Below are positions 46,214-57,475 of a stretch of DNA of 64,000 nt, piece by piece. The notes under the pieces are model-generated. The model was not told where the DNA came from and did no database searches. It saw only the letters and a list, made by a program, of their open reading frames with translations. The position numbers and the translations under genes are program-made. Origin of the DNA: Eremophila alpestris peregrina (taxonomy: Eukaryota; Chordata; Aves; Passeriformes; Alaudidae); the NCBI GenBank assembly GCA_009792885.1, contig WMCF01000203.1, positions 201,395 through 265,394 of the forward strand. Reading direction: 5' to 3'. Position 1 is the stretch's first letter. Each line of letters begins with the position of its first letter.

Positions 46214-46645
46214 GCGGGCGGAGCGCGGGGCGGGGCCCGGCCTGGCCTGGCCCATCCCGGCAGGCCCCGGCGGGCGCTGTGGGGGCCTGGGCCGGGCTGC
46301 GGAGCCGCGCGGTGAGAGCGGAGTGGCGGCGGTGCCACCGCCGGTGCTGGCCCGGCCTCTCCCGTCCCGTCCCTTCCCGGCCCTGGCCCGGCCCGGCCCG
46401 GCCCCGGCCCGTCACCGCGGGGCCTCAGCGCGGCGGCCCCGGGCCCTGCCCAGCTCTGCGGGGCTGCGCGGCCTCTCCGGCCCCGGCCCCATCGGCAGAT
46501 ATAAATATCCGGCATCGGATTAAGCCAAGTAGGACGCGGTGAGAGCTCTTGGAGGAGGAGGCGGAAGGCCGCGGTGAGGGGCTGCGTCGTCCGAGCTGGC
46601 TTCCCCCCCAGTCCCGGCGCAGGTGAGTCCCTGCATCCCTTCGGG
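46214..46645 (+). promoter_or_regulatory. MAN2A2 CpG-island promoter and 5' UTR region
   Basis: Very GC-rich sequence follows the minisatellite, with GGCCC/CGGCCC runs near 46380-46420 and an A/T-rich TATAAATATC at 46500-46509. The TATA-like element is about 140 bases before the ATG. A GCAG|GTGAGT donor-like site at 46622 could end a non-coding first exon in some transcripts, but it sits too close to the ATG to be confident. Confidence 0.35.
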
Positions 46646-49600
46646 ATGAAGCTGAAGAAGCAGGTGACAGTGTGTGGAGCTGCCATCTTCTGCGTGGCCG
46701 TCTTCTCCCTCTACCTGATGCTGGACCGGGTGCAGCATGACCCCACACGACATCAGAGTGGGGGCAACTTCCCCAGGGTGAGTTTGGAGGGTCTGGGCTG
46801 AGTGAGAGGGGTCCTGGCATGGCAAACGGGGACATTCAGCCAGGGAGGTTCATGGGGAGCCAGCCCTGGCCTCTGAGCATTAAGGTGCCAGGGCCAAGAC
46901 CTGCTCCCCAAAGCTGTGGATGACCTCTTGCCCCTCACTGTGGCCTCTGTGCCCCCAGAGCCAGATCTCGGTGCTACAGAACCGGATCGAACAGCTGGAG
47001 CAGCTGCTGGAGGAGAACCATGAGATCATCAGCCACATTAAGGACTCGGTGCTGGAGCTGACAGCCCATGCAGAGGGACAGCCAGCATTGCCCCAACACC
47101 CCCTGAATGGCTCCTGGGTGCTGCCCCCTGAGAGTCGCCCAAGTTTCCTCTCTGTGTCCCCTCAAGACTGCCAGTTTGCTCTAGGGGGCAAAGGACAGAG
47201 CCCAGACCTGCAGGTGAGGGACTGGTGGCTCTGCTAGTGTGAGGGGCCCATACCTGGGCATCCGTGGTGTCCTGGCTCTACCCTTTCAGAGGTCTCTCAA
47301 CCCTGTCTGCTACCCACAGATGCTGGCTGTGTACTCCCTGCTGCCGTTTGACAACCAGGATGGCGGTGTCTGGAAGCAGGGCTTTGACATCACCTACGAG
47401 CCCAATGAGTGGGACACAGAGCCTCTGCAGGTGTTTGTGGTGCCGCACTCACACAATGACCCAGGTGAGAAGCAGGGGTTGGCCCAGCCTGCTGCCCTGC
47501 AGGGAAGCCTGGGCCCCCCTCAGTGACCCCCACCCGTGCTGCCAGGCTGGATCAAGACTTTCGACAAGTACTACTACGACCAGACGCAGCACATCCTCAA
47601 CAGCATGCTGCTGAAGATGCAGGAGGACCCGCGCCGCCGCTTCATCTGGTCCGAGATCTCCTTCTTTGCCAAGTGGTGGGACAACATCAGTGCCCAGAAG
47701 CGAGCTGCTGTGCGCAGGTAGGGCTGCCCACCTGGCCCCACTGCCCACCTAGCTCCCAGGTAGGCTGACAGCATAGGGAGGCTGAGGGAAGCGCCCTAGG
47801 GACTGGAAGGCTGCCTGGGCTGCAGTGCAGTGGCCATGGGCCTGGTGCTACTTAGCATGGGGTGCCCTTAGACTGCCAACAGCCTCCCAGTGCCATCAGA
47901 TGGCAGAGCCACTGCCATGTGGGGTGAGAAATGAGGGAGACAGGTCTTGCCCTGGGCCCTTCCCTGTGCTGATTGGGCTGGGGAACTTCTGTGCAATGCC
48001 CAGGGCACCCATGGAAGGGTGGGAGACCTAGAGAGCAGGATTGTGTGGTGAGACAGGGCCTCTTTGTCTGCCCCCTGCCCCAAGAGCAGTGGGGATGGAG
48101 GACACAATGGAGGGTATGTGGGCTCTGGCTGGCATTGGGCTGTGGAGGGATGACTCTGTGTGGGGACAGCCTGACAAGGGGGGAATAGCAGTTGCAGCTG
48201 AGGCAGACTCTAGGTGGCTCAGGGCAGGGGGACTCTGCAATGGACATGTGGCTCTGCAGGGCTCTGGTCACATCTTGGGTGTTTCCCCTCACAGGCTGGT
48301 GGGCAATGGGCAGCTGGAGATGGTGACAGGCGGCTGGGTGATGGCTGATGAGGCCAATTCCCACTACTTTGCCATGATTGACCAGCTGATCGAGGGGCAC
48401 CAGTGGCTGGAGAAGAACATTGGTGAGAGCTGGGCAGATGCTGGCTGGGGGCCTGCCTAATGCGCTGCAGGTCTCCAGGTCCTGACAGGACCCTCCTCTC
48501 AGGAGGTGCTGGCTGCCCAGCATGGGGCTGACAGGTCTCTGTGCCCCAGGTGTGACACCACGGTCGGGCTGGGCCGTAGACCCCTTTGGGTACAGCTCCA
48601 CCATGCCCTACCTGCTGAAGCGCTCCAACCTGACGGCCATGCTCATCCAGCGCGTGCACTACAGCATCAAGAAGCACTTTGCTGCCACCCAGAACCTGGA
48701 GTTCATGTGGAGACAGACGTGGGGTGAGGGGTTGCTGGGAGGGGACTGCAGAGGGGGCCCTGTGGGGCGGGTGGCAGCAGAGAATGGCTACCAGTCGCTT
48801 TTCTGTGCAGATGAGCCAAGCACTGGGAGGCGATGTCCCTGCTCTGTGGGACAGCCTCAGGGGGACTTTCCACCTGCCCCCATGTCCCACAACACACTGG
48901 GGGAGGCTGCTGTGCCCTCTGAGCACAGAGGGTCTGCTCTGTCAGACTGCTATCTTTCGGCCCCCCTGTTCAGGGACAGGCAAGGCAAAGCCATTGCTGG
49001 TGCTCACCTGTCCTTGGTCCCACAGATCCAGACTCCAGCACCGACATCTTCTGCCACATGATGCCCTTCTACAGCTACGATGTGCCCCACACCTGTGGCC
49101 CGGACCCCAAGATCTGCTGCCAGTTTGACTTCAAGCGCTTGCCTGGAGGCCGGATCAACTGCCCCTGGAAGGTGCCTCCCCGTGCCATCACTGATGCCAA
49201 CGTGGCAGAGCGGTGAGTGTGACAGGGGCAGGGGCACACCACTGCCAGCCTTGTGGGCCATCAGGGGCCAGCCTTCATGCTCTGGCTCCCACACAGAGCC
49301 CAGCTGCTGCTGGACCAGTACCGCAAGAAGTCCAAGCTGTACCGCAGCAAGGTGCTGCTGGTGCCCCTGGGAGATGATTTCCGCTACGACAAGCCGCAGG
49401 AGTGGGACGCCCAGTTCCTCAACTACCAGCGCATCTTTGACTTCCTCAACTCCCGGCCCGAGCTCCATGTGCAGGTGTGTGTGGAGAGCTCTGCGGGGCA
49501 GGGGGGCAGCAGGAGGCCATGGCAGAGCACAGCTGGAGGGGTGAACAATCCTGTGAGGGACGGTAAGAGCCCCCACTGCAGGAGCCCTGGCTCAGGGCTG

Positions 49601-52600
49601 CACGTGCTGTCTTGCAGGCACAGTTTGGCACACTCTCTGACTACTTTGATGCCCTGTACAAGAAGGTGGGCATTGTGCCGGGGATGAGGCCACCCGGGTT
49701 CCCAGTTTTGACTGGGGATTTCTTCTCCTATGCGGACCGGGAGGATCACTACTGGACAGGATACTTCACCTCCCGGCCGTTCTACAAGAGCATGGACCGG
49801 GTGTTGGAGGCCCACCTCCGGTGAGGGGCAGTGGGCTGGAGGTGTGTGGGGGGCACGGGTGAGGGGTGGCCAGGCAGTATTTGGGAGCTCGACAGCCCCT
49901 GCTCTGCACCAGCTGCCAACACACTGGGCTGGTGCACACAGTGCCAAAGCCTCACCCAGTGCCAGGGCAGTGTGTGCCTTTGCCACCCCCCTCCTAGGCC
50001 AGCCCCCCCAGTATTGTATCAGGGCAGGGACCCTCAGTGCCTCTGTCCCTGCAGGGGGGCAGAGATCCTGTACAGCCTGGCACTGGCCCATGCCCGCCGT
50101 GCCAGTGCTGACGGCAGGTACCCGCTCTCTGACTACGCCCTGCTGACCAACGCCCGCCGCAACCTGGGCCTCTTCCAGCACCACGACGCCATCGCCGGCA
50201 CTGCCAAGGAGGCTGTGGCTGTGGACTACGGAGTCCGGTGCGTGAGGGGGCCCGGGCGCCCTCAGAGCCTGGCTCAGAGCGGGGCTGGTGGGCTCAGGGC
50301 TGGGGAATGGCTGGGTATGGGCATGCTGTGGGGAGGTCCTCCCCCTCATGGGGAGATGTAGAGGGTGTTGGGGCAGTCCTGGGGCAGATGGGGGTGATGG
50401 TCCCATGTCGCTCACTCTGCCTCTGCCCAGGTTGCTCCACTCCCTCACCAACCTCAAGCATGTCATCATCAATGCTGCGCACTACCTTGTGCTGGGGGAC
50501 AAGGACGCATACCACCATGACCCAACTGCACCATTCCTTGGCATGGTGAGCAGCACCAGCCCCTGGCTCCCTGCACTCTGGCACGCTGTCCCCACACCCC
50601 CCGGGAGCAGCTCCATGCTGCAGAGGCCAGGAAAAGGGCCCCAGCTTGTGCCCACGTCCCTGGGCCCAGCTGGCAGGAGGGTTGGGCGCACCCCAGCTCT
50701 TTACTACTCCTCCCCAGGATGAGACACGCTCCAGCCAGGACTCTCTCCCAGAGAGGACAGTGATCAAACTGGATACCTCACCTCGGTAGGGCCTCCTTCC
50801 TTGCTCTGGGGACTTACGGGACTGTGGGGAGGCAGTGAAGGAGTACATGTGAAGCTGTGGGTAGGTGCAGTAGATCTGTGGGTAGTGGGACATCTGGGAT
50901 GCTGTGAGGCTGGGATGCCATCTCTGTGTTACCCCACAGGTTCCTGGTGGTGTTCAACCCGCTGGAGCAGGAGCGCCTGAGTGTGGTGCCGGTGCTGGTG
51001 GACTCCCCACACGTGCGTGTGCTCTCCGAGGAGGGGCAGCCCCTGCCCTCCCAGCTCAGTGCAGTGTGGAACTCTGCCACTGATGTGGTGCCCGATGTTT
51101 ACCAGGTACGGGGTGCCCCACACCCACGGCCCATGTGTGTGCCAGCCTTCCATCCCACACACTGCCAGGACACACCTGCTCTGTCCCTGCCCTGCAGCAC
51201 GAGGCCCCACAGCTGTCAAACCCCCGTGTCCCCATGCCCGTCCCTCCTCACAGAGGCCCCGCAGTGCCGAGCAGGGTCTTTGCCCCGCTGACCCCCAGCC
51301 GTTCCCCGGACGCGGGGGGCTGGCTCAGGTCCCCACGCTGCCTGCAGGTGTCTGTCCTGGCCCGCCTGCCCGCCCTGGGGCTGCGAGTGCTGCAGCTGCA
51401 CAAGTCCTTGGATGGCCAGGCCACGCCCAGGTCCTCCACGCGCCTGTACCTGCACGGCCAGGACCTGCCCGTGCACAGGCCCCAGGCTGTGCCCCTGCAC
51501 ATCTTCCCGGCTGCTGCTGACGACTTCTGCCTGGAGAACCAGCACCTGCAGGCCTGCTTCTCGGGGCGCACGGGCCTGCTGCAGGTGAGGGCAGGGCTCT
51601 GGCAGGGATGGGGTGGGGAAGGGCAGGGGTATGTCCTGCTGCTTCATGTGCTTACTGCTGTGCCTGCCCACACCCGCAGAGCCTGCGCCAAGCTGGGGAG
51701 GAGCAGGGGCACAGGGTGAGCAGCGAATTTCTCATCTATGGCACCAGGACCTCCAAGGACAAAAGTGGGGCCTATCTCTTCCTGCCTGATGGCGAGCCCA
51801 AGGTACAGGGTCCACCCCTGGAAGGCAGCTGACAGCTGTGCCTGCAGGACTGTCCTCAGGCAGCAGCCTCAGCACAGCTAACCCTCCCCCCAGCCCTACA
51901 CTCCCAAGGACCCTCCAGTGGTTCGGGTGATGGAGGGACCCCTCTTCTCAGAGGTTTCCAGCTACTACCAGCATGTCCAGACCGTGGTGCGGCTGTACAA
52001 CGTGCCAGGTGAGGTGTCGAGGCTGTGCCAGGTGTCACTGGCCCAGGGAGCTGGGCAATGCTGCCTGTGGGGCTCAGCCTCTCACTGCCTACCCACAGGG
52101 GTGGAGGGCCTGTCCCTGGATGTGTCCTGCTTCGTGGACATCCGTGACTACATCAATAAGGAGCTGGCCCTGCGCTTCAGCACTGACATTGAGAGTGATA
52201 ACACCTTCTTCACGGACCTCAATGGTTTCCAGGTATGTAGCAGGCTGGGGTGGGACAGCAATTGCCCACAGGGGGACAGTGCTCTGGCACCAGGCACTGT
52301 GAGAGCCATCTCTGGCCACTGATCTCTGTCCCTTGGCAGATCCAGCCCCGCAGATACCAGCAAAAGCTGCCACTGCAGGCCAACTTCTACCCGATGCCTG
52401 CCATGGCCTACATCCAGGACATGCAGAGCCGCCTGACACTGCTCACAGCCCAGGCCCTGGGGGTCACCAGCCTCCACAGTGGTGAGCCAGGCTTTGTGCC
52501 TTAGGGACCTGCTGTGGAGCTAGGGCTGTCCTCCCCAAGGGAAGCAGGGGAGGAGGGCGCTGCAGGCTGGGCAGGGTGCCCTGGTCCTGCTGTCTCTGGG

Positions 52601-54112
52601 GGCTCTGTGCTGTGGGGTGTGGCTGGCACCCGGGCTGCAGGGACTCCCTGTCCACAGGCCAGCTGGAGGTGATCCTGGACCGGCGCCTGATGCAGGATGA
52701 CAACCGGGGCCTGGGCCAGGGGCTGAAGGACAACAAGCGCACCTGCAACCGCTTCCGGCTCCTCCTGGAGCGCCGCAGCACTGCCAACAAGGTGCTGCCT
52801 GTGAGAGCCCAGCCCTGCCTTGGGATGGAGCAGGGTGGAGACGTTTGCAGAAAGCCACACATGATGGGATGCAGTGTCCTCTCCCCTCTTATCCCGTTGT
52901 GCTGGCACTGGGCAGGGATGGGCCGAGAGCAGGGGGCATGGGGAGAGCAGGACGTGCAGTGGGGTCTGTCCCTGTGGAGCCACGTTGTCCTTATAATCAC
53001 AGTGTTCTTGTCCCATCCCCTTGCTGCCCTCTTCGTGTGCTGTGCCACCCATTCAGAGCTCCGGCTTCTTTTCCAAACTGGTCTCCATGTTTAAAGCCTT
53101 GAGCTTCTCTGGCACCAGGACTGGCAGCCCCGAGGTAATGGCCAGCCTGGCCCTGCTGTCTCGCCCTGTCTTGTGCACTAGCTGCTAGCCACTAGTCTAG
53201 CCAGGCTTGTAGCAGGTGTGTAGCCTGACCATCAGCTAGCCAGGGTCCTGTTTGGGTGCTGGGGAGGGGGGAACCTGCCTGGGCAGGGCAGCTCTGTGTG
53301 CTCTGTGCTGGCAGGTGCCTGGTCTTGATGCACTCTGGGAGTTCTGTGGGCCTTGCCCAGGCTCTGCCTGGCTTCCTGGGCCCACGCTTGACCCATGTGC
53401 TGCTTTGCAGGTGCAGGATGAGCGCCCCATCAGCTTCCCCTCCCTGCTGAGCCACATCACCTCCATGCACCTGAATGCTGAGGCCTTGGTGATGCCAGTG
53501 GCACGGGAGAAGCCAGCCCTGCCCGCCCTGCGCTCCTTCGTGCCCCTTGCCACCACCCTTCCTTGTGACTTCCACATCCTCAACCTGCGCACGCTGCAGG
53601 CAGAGGTGAGCTATGGCCCTGGGGCAGGGGGGCTCTCTGCTGAGGTCTTGTCCCTGCTGTCCCCAGAGCTGTGCCTCACGCTCCATCTCCCTGCAGGATG
53701 ACTCGCTACCATCAGCTGAGGCAGCGCTGATCCTGCACCGCAAAGGCTTTGACTGCAGCCTGGAGGCCAAGAATCTGGGCTTCAACTGCACCACCAGCCA
53801 GGGCAAGGTAGGGCCAGGCTGCCCCCTCACCTGGGCCAGAGCTGGGCTGGGACCTTGGCATGGCAGTCATGAAATATGTCAGGCTGTCCTGGGCACAGTG
53901 CTGCCTGAGGCATCACATCCTGACTTGGGCCTCCCTGCTTCTTCCTCCTCTCTCCCCAGCTGGCTCTGGGAGGCCTGTTCCAGGGACTGGAGATGGGCTC
54001 TCTGCAGCCCACCTCACTGACACTGATGTACCCGCTGGGCACAGCCTCCAACAGCACCAACATCCACCTGGACCCCATGGAAATCGCCACGTTCCGCGTC
54101 CGCCTGGGGTAG
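46646..54112 (+). CDS. MAN2A2: Alpha-mannosidase IIx (Golgi)
   Basis: Golgi type II membrane glycosidase (GH38) that trims mannose from N-glycan intermediates. Twenty-two coding exons: 46646-46777, 46959-47213, 47320-47464, 47546-47717, 48295-48422, 48550-48723, 49026-49212, 49297-49474, 49618-49820, 50055-50237, 50431-50545, 50718-50785, 50940-51105, 51348-51584, 51680-51802, 51894-52008, 52099-52232, 52340-52481, 52658-52791, 53411-53605, 53697-53807 and 53960-54112. They give 1149 residues (human 1150). Features: short cytosolic MKLKKQ, signal anchor (VTVCGAAIFCVAVFSLYLML), coiled-coil stem (NRIEQLEQLLEENHEIISHI), zinc-site PHSHNDPGW, the nucleophile Asp in GGWVMADEANSHY, FFAKWWDN and the zinc His in FQHHDAIAGTAK, then the C-terminal domains ending in IATFRVRLG. 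An upstream in-frame ATG at 46574 is not preferred because MKLKKQ is the conserved start. No clear polyA signal was found downstream. Confidence 0.97.
53057..53134 (+). other. Possible 78-bp in-frame cassette exon in MAN2A2
   Basis: The 619-base intron between the exons ending at 52791 and starting at 53411 contains an open stretch with a long pyrimidine-rich tract and CCCATTCAG before it, and CGAG|GTAATG after it. Its length is 78, it is in phase with both neighbours and has no stop. It would add 26 residues beginning SSGFFSKLVSMFK. The constitutive junction already reproduces the human protein length, so this would be an optional exon. Confidence 0.4.
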
Positions 54113-55039
54113 TGTTGAGCAGCAGAGGAGTGGAGTGGCTGGACAGCACAGGAGCAGCAGCAGTGCAGCAGTGGAGCAGGGCCAGCAGTACTGTGGCGGG
54201 CATGGGCAAGAGGGGCCAGCTGCTGCCAATTTCTAATTTATTAGTCCCATGTTCTCAGATAGATTTTGGAATGAACTGCTGTGGCAGGGCTGTACCAGAC
54301 ACTTCTGGATGTGGTGCCGGATGGGCCGAGCAGGGCTGGGGAGGGCAGTGGGCTGGGCTCTGCTGCTGGTGGGACAGACACTGCTGCCCTGTCACAGCCA
54401 GGCTGCCCAGCAGTGTGAGCACCCTGCTGGCTGGGGCAGGGGCCATGCAGGGCTCCCCCTGACTGGGGGGGCAGCAAGGGGAGGCCAGGAGCTCCAGTGG
54501 TGTTGGGCAGCTGCCTGAGGAAGTGCTGTAGACTTGGGACTGAGCTCTCCTGGAGCTCGTAGGAAACACAAGGCTGTTTCCAAGGGCCCTGGTCTATGTG
54601 TGGTTTGTGGCTCTCACACAGGGGAGTGGCAGTGGTGCGCTGTGGGGAAACAGGACAGCACCCTGAGGCAGGTGGAGGCCAGCTTGAAGATCTGGCCAGG
54701 AGCCCCAGGCACCTGTGAGAAGCTGGTGGCATGGCCAGGCCCAGCTGTGCTTGGGGGCAGCTAGTTCCTTGTGCAGGCAGCAATGCCTGGCTGAAGCATG
54801 GGAGTGCCTCCCCCAAATCCAGAGCCTTTAGCTCCTTTTCAGAGTGAGCCTGGCAGTGTGCTCTGGAGCTGCAGTGGCTAAGTCCCAGCTAATTACACCA
54901 TGTCACCACAACATCCTCCTGGTTGCTGTGGGAACCACATGCCATGCTTCCTGGCGCCCTGGGGCTACTTACTGCCAAGGAGTGCCAGCAAAGAGGGCAT
55001 TGGGAAGGACTGGGTGAGGTGGGGAATTGCCTCAGCTCT
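54113..55039. other. MAN2A2 3' flank, no gene recognised
   Basis: Nothing recognisable as a coding exon. The 3' UTR of MAN2A2 starts here. There is no AATAAA; an A/T-rich CTAATTTATTAG near 54233 is the only weak candidate for a transcript end. Human HDDC3 lies between MAN2A2 and UNC45A, but no HD-domain frame is seen here. Confidence 0.5.
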
Positions 55040-55112
55040 GGCTTGGTTGAGTTGGACTGGATGAGCTTAGAGGTCTTTTCCCACCTAAATGATCTGGTGA
55101 TTCCACGATTCC
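55040..55112 (+). mobile_element. CR1 LINE 3'-end fragment
   Basis: The stretch with GTTGGACTGGATGAGCTTAG, AGGTCTTTTCCCACCTAAAT and a terminal GATTCCACGATTCC resembles the 3' end of avian CR1 retrotransposons (TTGGACTGGATG...GGTC...TTCCAACCTAAA...ATTCTATGATTCT). It is a severely 5'-truncated, inactive piece with no coding capacity and is diverged from the family consensus. The boundaries are approximate. Confidence 0.75.
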
Positions 55113-55499
55113 TGCACAACCCCCAGCACATCCACATCCCATGGGCTTGGCCTCTGGAAGCTCAGCACCTTGCAGTGCTTGCCCTGTGCCCTGGCCTGGT
55201 TCACTGCCCTTTCAGAGACTCCCAGGATGGGCCCAGGTGCCCAGCTGGGGCCCTGGATGCGGCATCTGGTGCCTTGCATCCAGCTGGGAAAGGAGCCTGC
55301 TGTCCTACTCCTGGCCCCAGAAGCTCATTACCGATGCTCCCGCCTCCACCCCGCTCCCTGCGGACCGAGCCAGTGCAGGAGGCTCTAATGGCTCTGAGCT
55401 GCTCTTGGTGGAGGCTGCGATGGAGGCGGGAGCAGGAGGGGCTGTGGTTTCTGACTCCACTGGAGCCAGAACTGCCTCTGCCCAGGGCTGGCCGGGAAG

Positions 55500-56859
55500 A
55501 TGCAGGATGGGCACCTGCTCCAGCTGCTCCTTGCCACAGCTCTGTTCCCCAGCATCCTTGGGACAGGTACAGCCCCATTCCTGCCCCTCCTGTTCCCTGA
55601 ACCCATCCCTGATGGAGCCTTGTCCCTTGAGGGTTGCTACCCGGCAGCCCAGAAGGGAGGTTGGGTGGGTCTGTGCTGGGAGTCAGTGATCTGCAGTGAG
55701 AGGTGGTGGTCCACACTGGGGATGGTGGCCCACGAGTGGTGCTGCTGGGGTTACTCCACTGCAGCACATCTGTGGGGTGATGGGAAATAGGGAGGGGTTC
55801 AGCATGGGGGATGGGGGCTGACCTGATGTCCCCGGGGCTTTCCCCTCCTCTCTGCCACCATCAGCGCCCTTGCCCGTGTTTGCCCTTGCCAAGGTGAGCA
55901 CTGGAGGTCAGGGCATACCCAGGGCCAGGGCCATGGCCGCCAGAAGGCAGTGGGAGTTTTGCTCAGCCACTGCTGTCCCGTGGGGTGTAGCCCACTCTGA
56001 GAGCTGAGCTGGGGTCCCCTGTGCCACGTTAGCCAGGCTCCCTGGGGGTGGTGAGCCCCCAGCCCAGCCCTGCTGGGACCGGGAGGGCTCTGCTCTGCTG
56101 CATCACGGCAAAGACAATCTCGCTGGAGCTGGCAGCCTGTCCTACAGGCACTGCACAGTGTCCGTGGTCCCCGCAGTGGGGACTTGTCCCCGGCCCTCTC
56201 CAATCCCCTGCTCCCCGCTGCAGTCTCGGTGCAGAACCTGCACCTCTGCGAGGGCTACGTGGGCCCTGATGGCCGCTCCCACCCCGGCTTCTACTGCCCG
56301 CGGCTGACCGACCCCCCTGGCCACCGCTACTGTTGCCGGCCCAGCCTGGACACTCTCAAGTCCTGCTGCTCTCAACTGGCCCTGGAAGCCCTCACTGGAG
56401 TGAACCTCTCCAGCCTGGCGAGCCCTGGTCTACTCCGGTGAGCGGGGCTGCAAGCGGCTGCGCTGCTGAGGATGGGGAGCCCTTGGGGGGCTGGCACATC
56501 CCCAGGGGCTTCTCGTGGTGGCTGGGGCAGGGGCTGTGGTGTCCTTTGGAGCCCACAGTGGGCCCTGGGTGGCCCTTCCCGCTACCACTGCGCCATGGGA
56601 GGGTCCTGGCTGCCCCTCCTGAAGTGCCCCACCCCGCAGGAACCCGCTGGCCCTGCCTTTCGTGGCGCTCTATGGGCTCCTCGTCCTCCTGCTTATGGCC
56701 ATCGACCTCTGCCACTTCTACTGGAGCCGACGGTGCCAGCTCCGCCGCCTGCTGCCCTGCGCCTGTCGCTTGTGCCGGGGGCCCCCGGGGGTGCGCCTGG
56801 CCGGCTCCCGGCCTGCCCACCGGGCCCCCGGGCTGGCACGGCCCAGCCAGGGCTGCTGA
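55500..56859 (+). CDS. Shisa-like single-pass membrane protein (SHISAL1-like)
   Basis: Three exons, 55500-55566, 56224-56437 and 56640-56859, join in phase to 166 residues. Residues 1-22 form a signal peptide (MQDGHLLQLLLATALFPSIL). Next is a Shisa-type Cys-rich ectodomain: LHLCEGYVGPDGRSHPGFYC, PRLTDPPGHRYCC, LDTLKSCCS. It is followed by an N-glycosylation motif (NLSS) and a transmembrane helix (LPFVALYGLLVLLLMAIDLC). The tail is short, Cys/Arg-rich and Pro-rich, ending PSQGC. The CxxY..G..H.GF.CPRL.D..YCC spacing and the helix followed by a D-L-x(2)-Y pattern resemble human SHISAL1 more than SHISA2-9. Exon 1 rests on phase and signal-peptide character. Exons 2 and 3 are strong. Shisa proteins bind partner receptors in the secretory pathway; a specific role here is unknown. 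Confidence 0.8.
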
Positions 56860-56959
56860 GGGGCGGCCACGGCAGGGCAGGGGTGCACACAGGGGGGACT
56901 GGCACCCCGGGGTACCGCGGGACATTGAGGGGGTCACTCTCATCCCGGGGTGCAGCGGG

Positions 56960-57298
56960 GAGGGTGCATGGGGGGAACACTCGCACCCCAGGGTGCAGCA
57001 CGGGGGGACACTCGGTTCCCGGGGTTAAATACGGGGCTGTAGGGGGGACACTTGCTCCCCGGGGTTAAGTTCGGGGAGCGTACGGGGTTATATTCGAACT
57101 CCGGGGTTACGTACGGGGGCTGTAGGGGCGGGACACTCGCACTCCGGGGTTAAGTACGGGGGGACATTCGGACTCCGGGGTTAAGTACGGGGGCTGTAGG
57201 GGGGTATACTCGCACTCCGGGGTTAGTTACAGGGGCTGTACAGGGGTACACTCGCTCGCCGGGGTTAAGTAGGGGACACTGGCACTCCGGGGAGCAGC
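56960..57298. repeat. Degenerate minisatellite before UNC45A
   Basis: Irregular tandem units of roughly 30-60 bases share the blocks ACACTCGCACTCCGGGGTTA, AGTACGGGGG and CTGTAGGGG. At least eight copies of CCGGGGTTA/CCGGGGT occur. Unit length varies because the middle block is present or absent. The array begins just after the Shisa-like stop codon and ends about 180 bases before the UNC45A ATG. Confidence 0.85.
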
Positions 57299-57408
57299 AG
57301 GGTGTGCGGGGACACGCGGGGACACTCACGGAGTCGCCCGTGCTCGGCGCTAGCACCGCCGGGCCGCCAGGCGGCGCTGCAGGCCCGGCCCCGCCCCCGG
57401 CCGCGCCC

Positions 57409-57462
57409 GTCACGTGACCAGGGCGGAGGTGTCCGCGTTCCCAGGCGTGGGCGGTGACGTCA
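57409..57462 (+). promoter_or_regulatory. UNC45A promoter: CLEAR-type E-box and palindromic CRE
   Basis: GTCACGTGAC (57409-57418) is a perfect ten-base palindrome of the CLEAR/USF/TFEB type. TGACGTCA (57455-57462) is a perfect CRE, 13 bases before the UNC45A ATG and so probably within or next to the start site. The sequence is a GC-rich, TATA-less promoter. Regulation by TFE/USF and CREB/ATF factors is inferred from the motifs alone. Confidence 0.6.
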
Positions 57463-57475
57463 CGGGTGCGGCGCG

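Noticed and set aside
46574..46645. Upstream in-frame ATG extending MAN2A2 by 24 residues
   Set aside because: The conserved protein begins MKLKKQ followed directly by the signal anchor; the extension is unconserved-looking and spans a donor-like GTGAGT.
45433..46686. 417-residue minus-strand ORF and 339-residue plus-strand ORF with repeating peptides
   Set aside because: They are the 29-bp minisatellite and GC-rich flanks read through; the same array is open in several frames on both strands, and there is no known domain.
55866..55893. An extra exon in the Shisa-like gene (after CCACCATCAG, before GTGAGCA)
   Set aside because: Including it puts the Cys-rich exon out of frame; direct splicing from 55566 to 56224 keeps the Shisa domain in frame.
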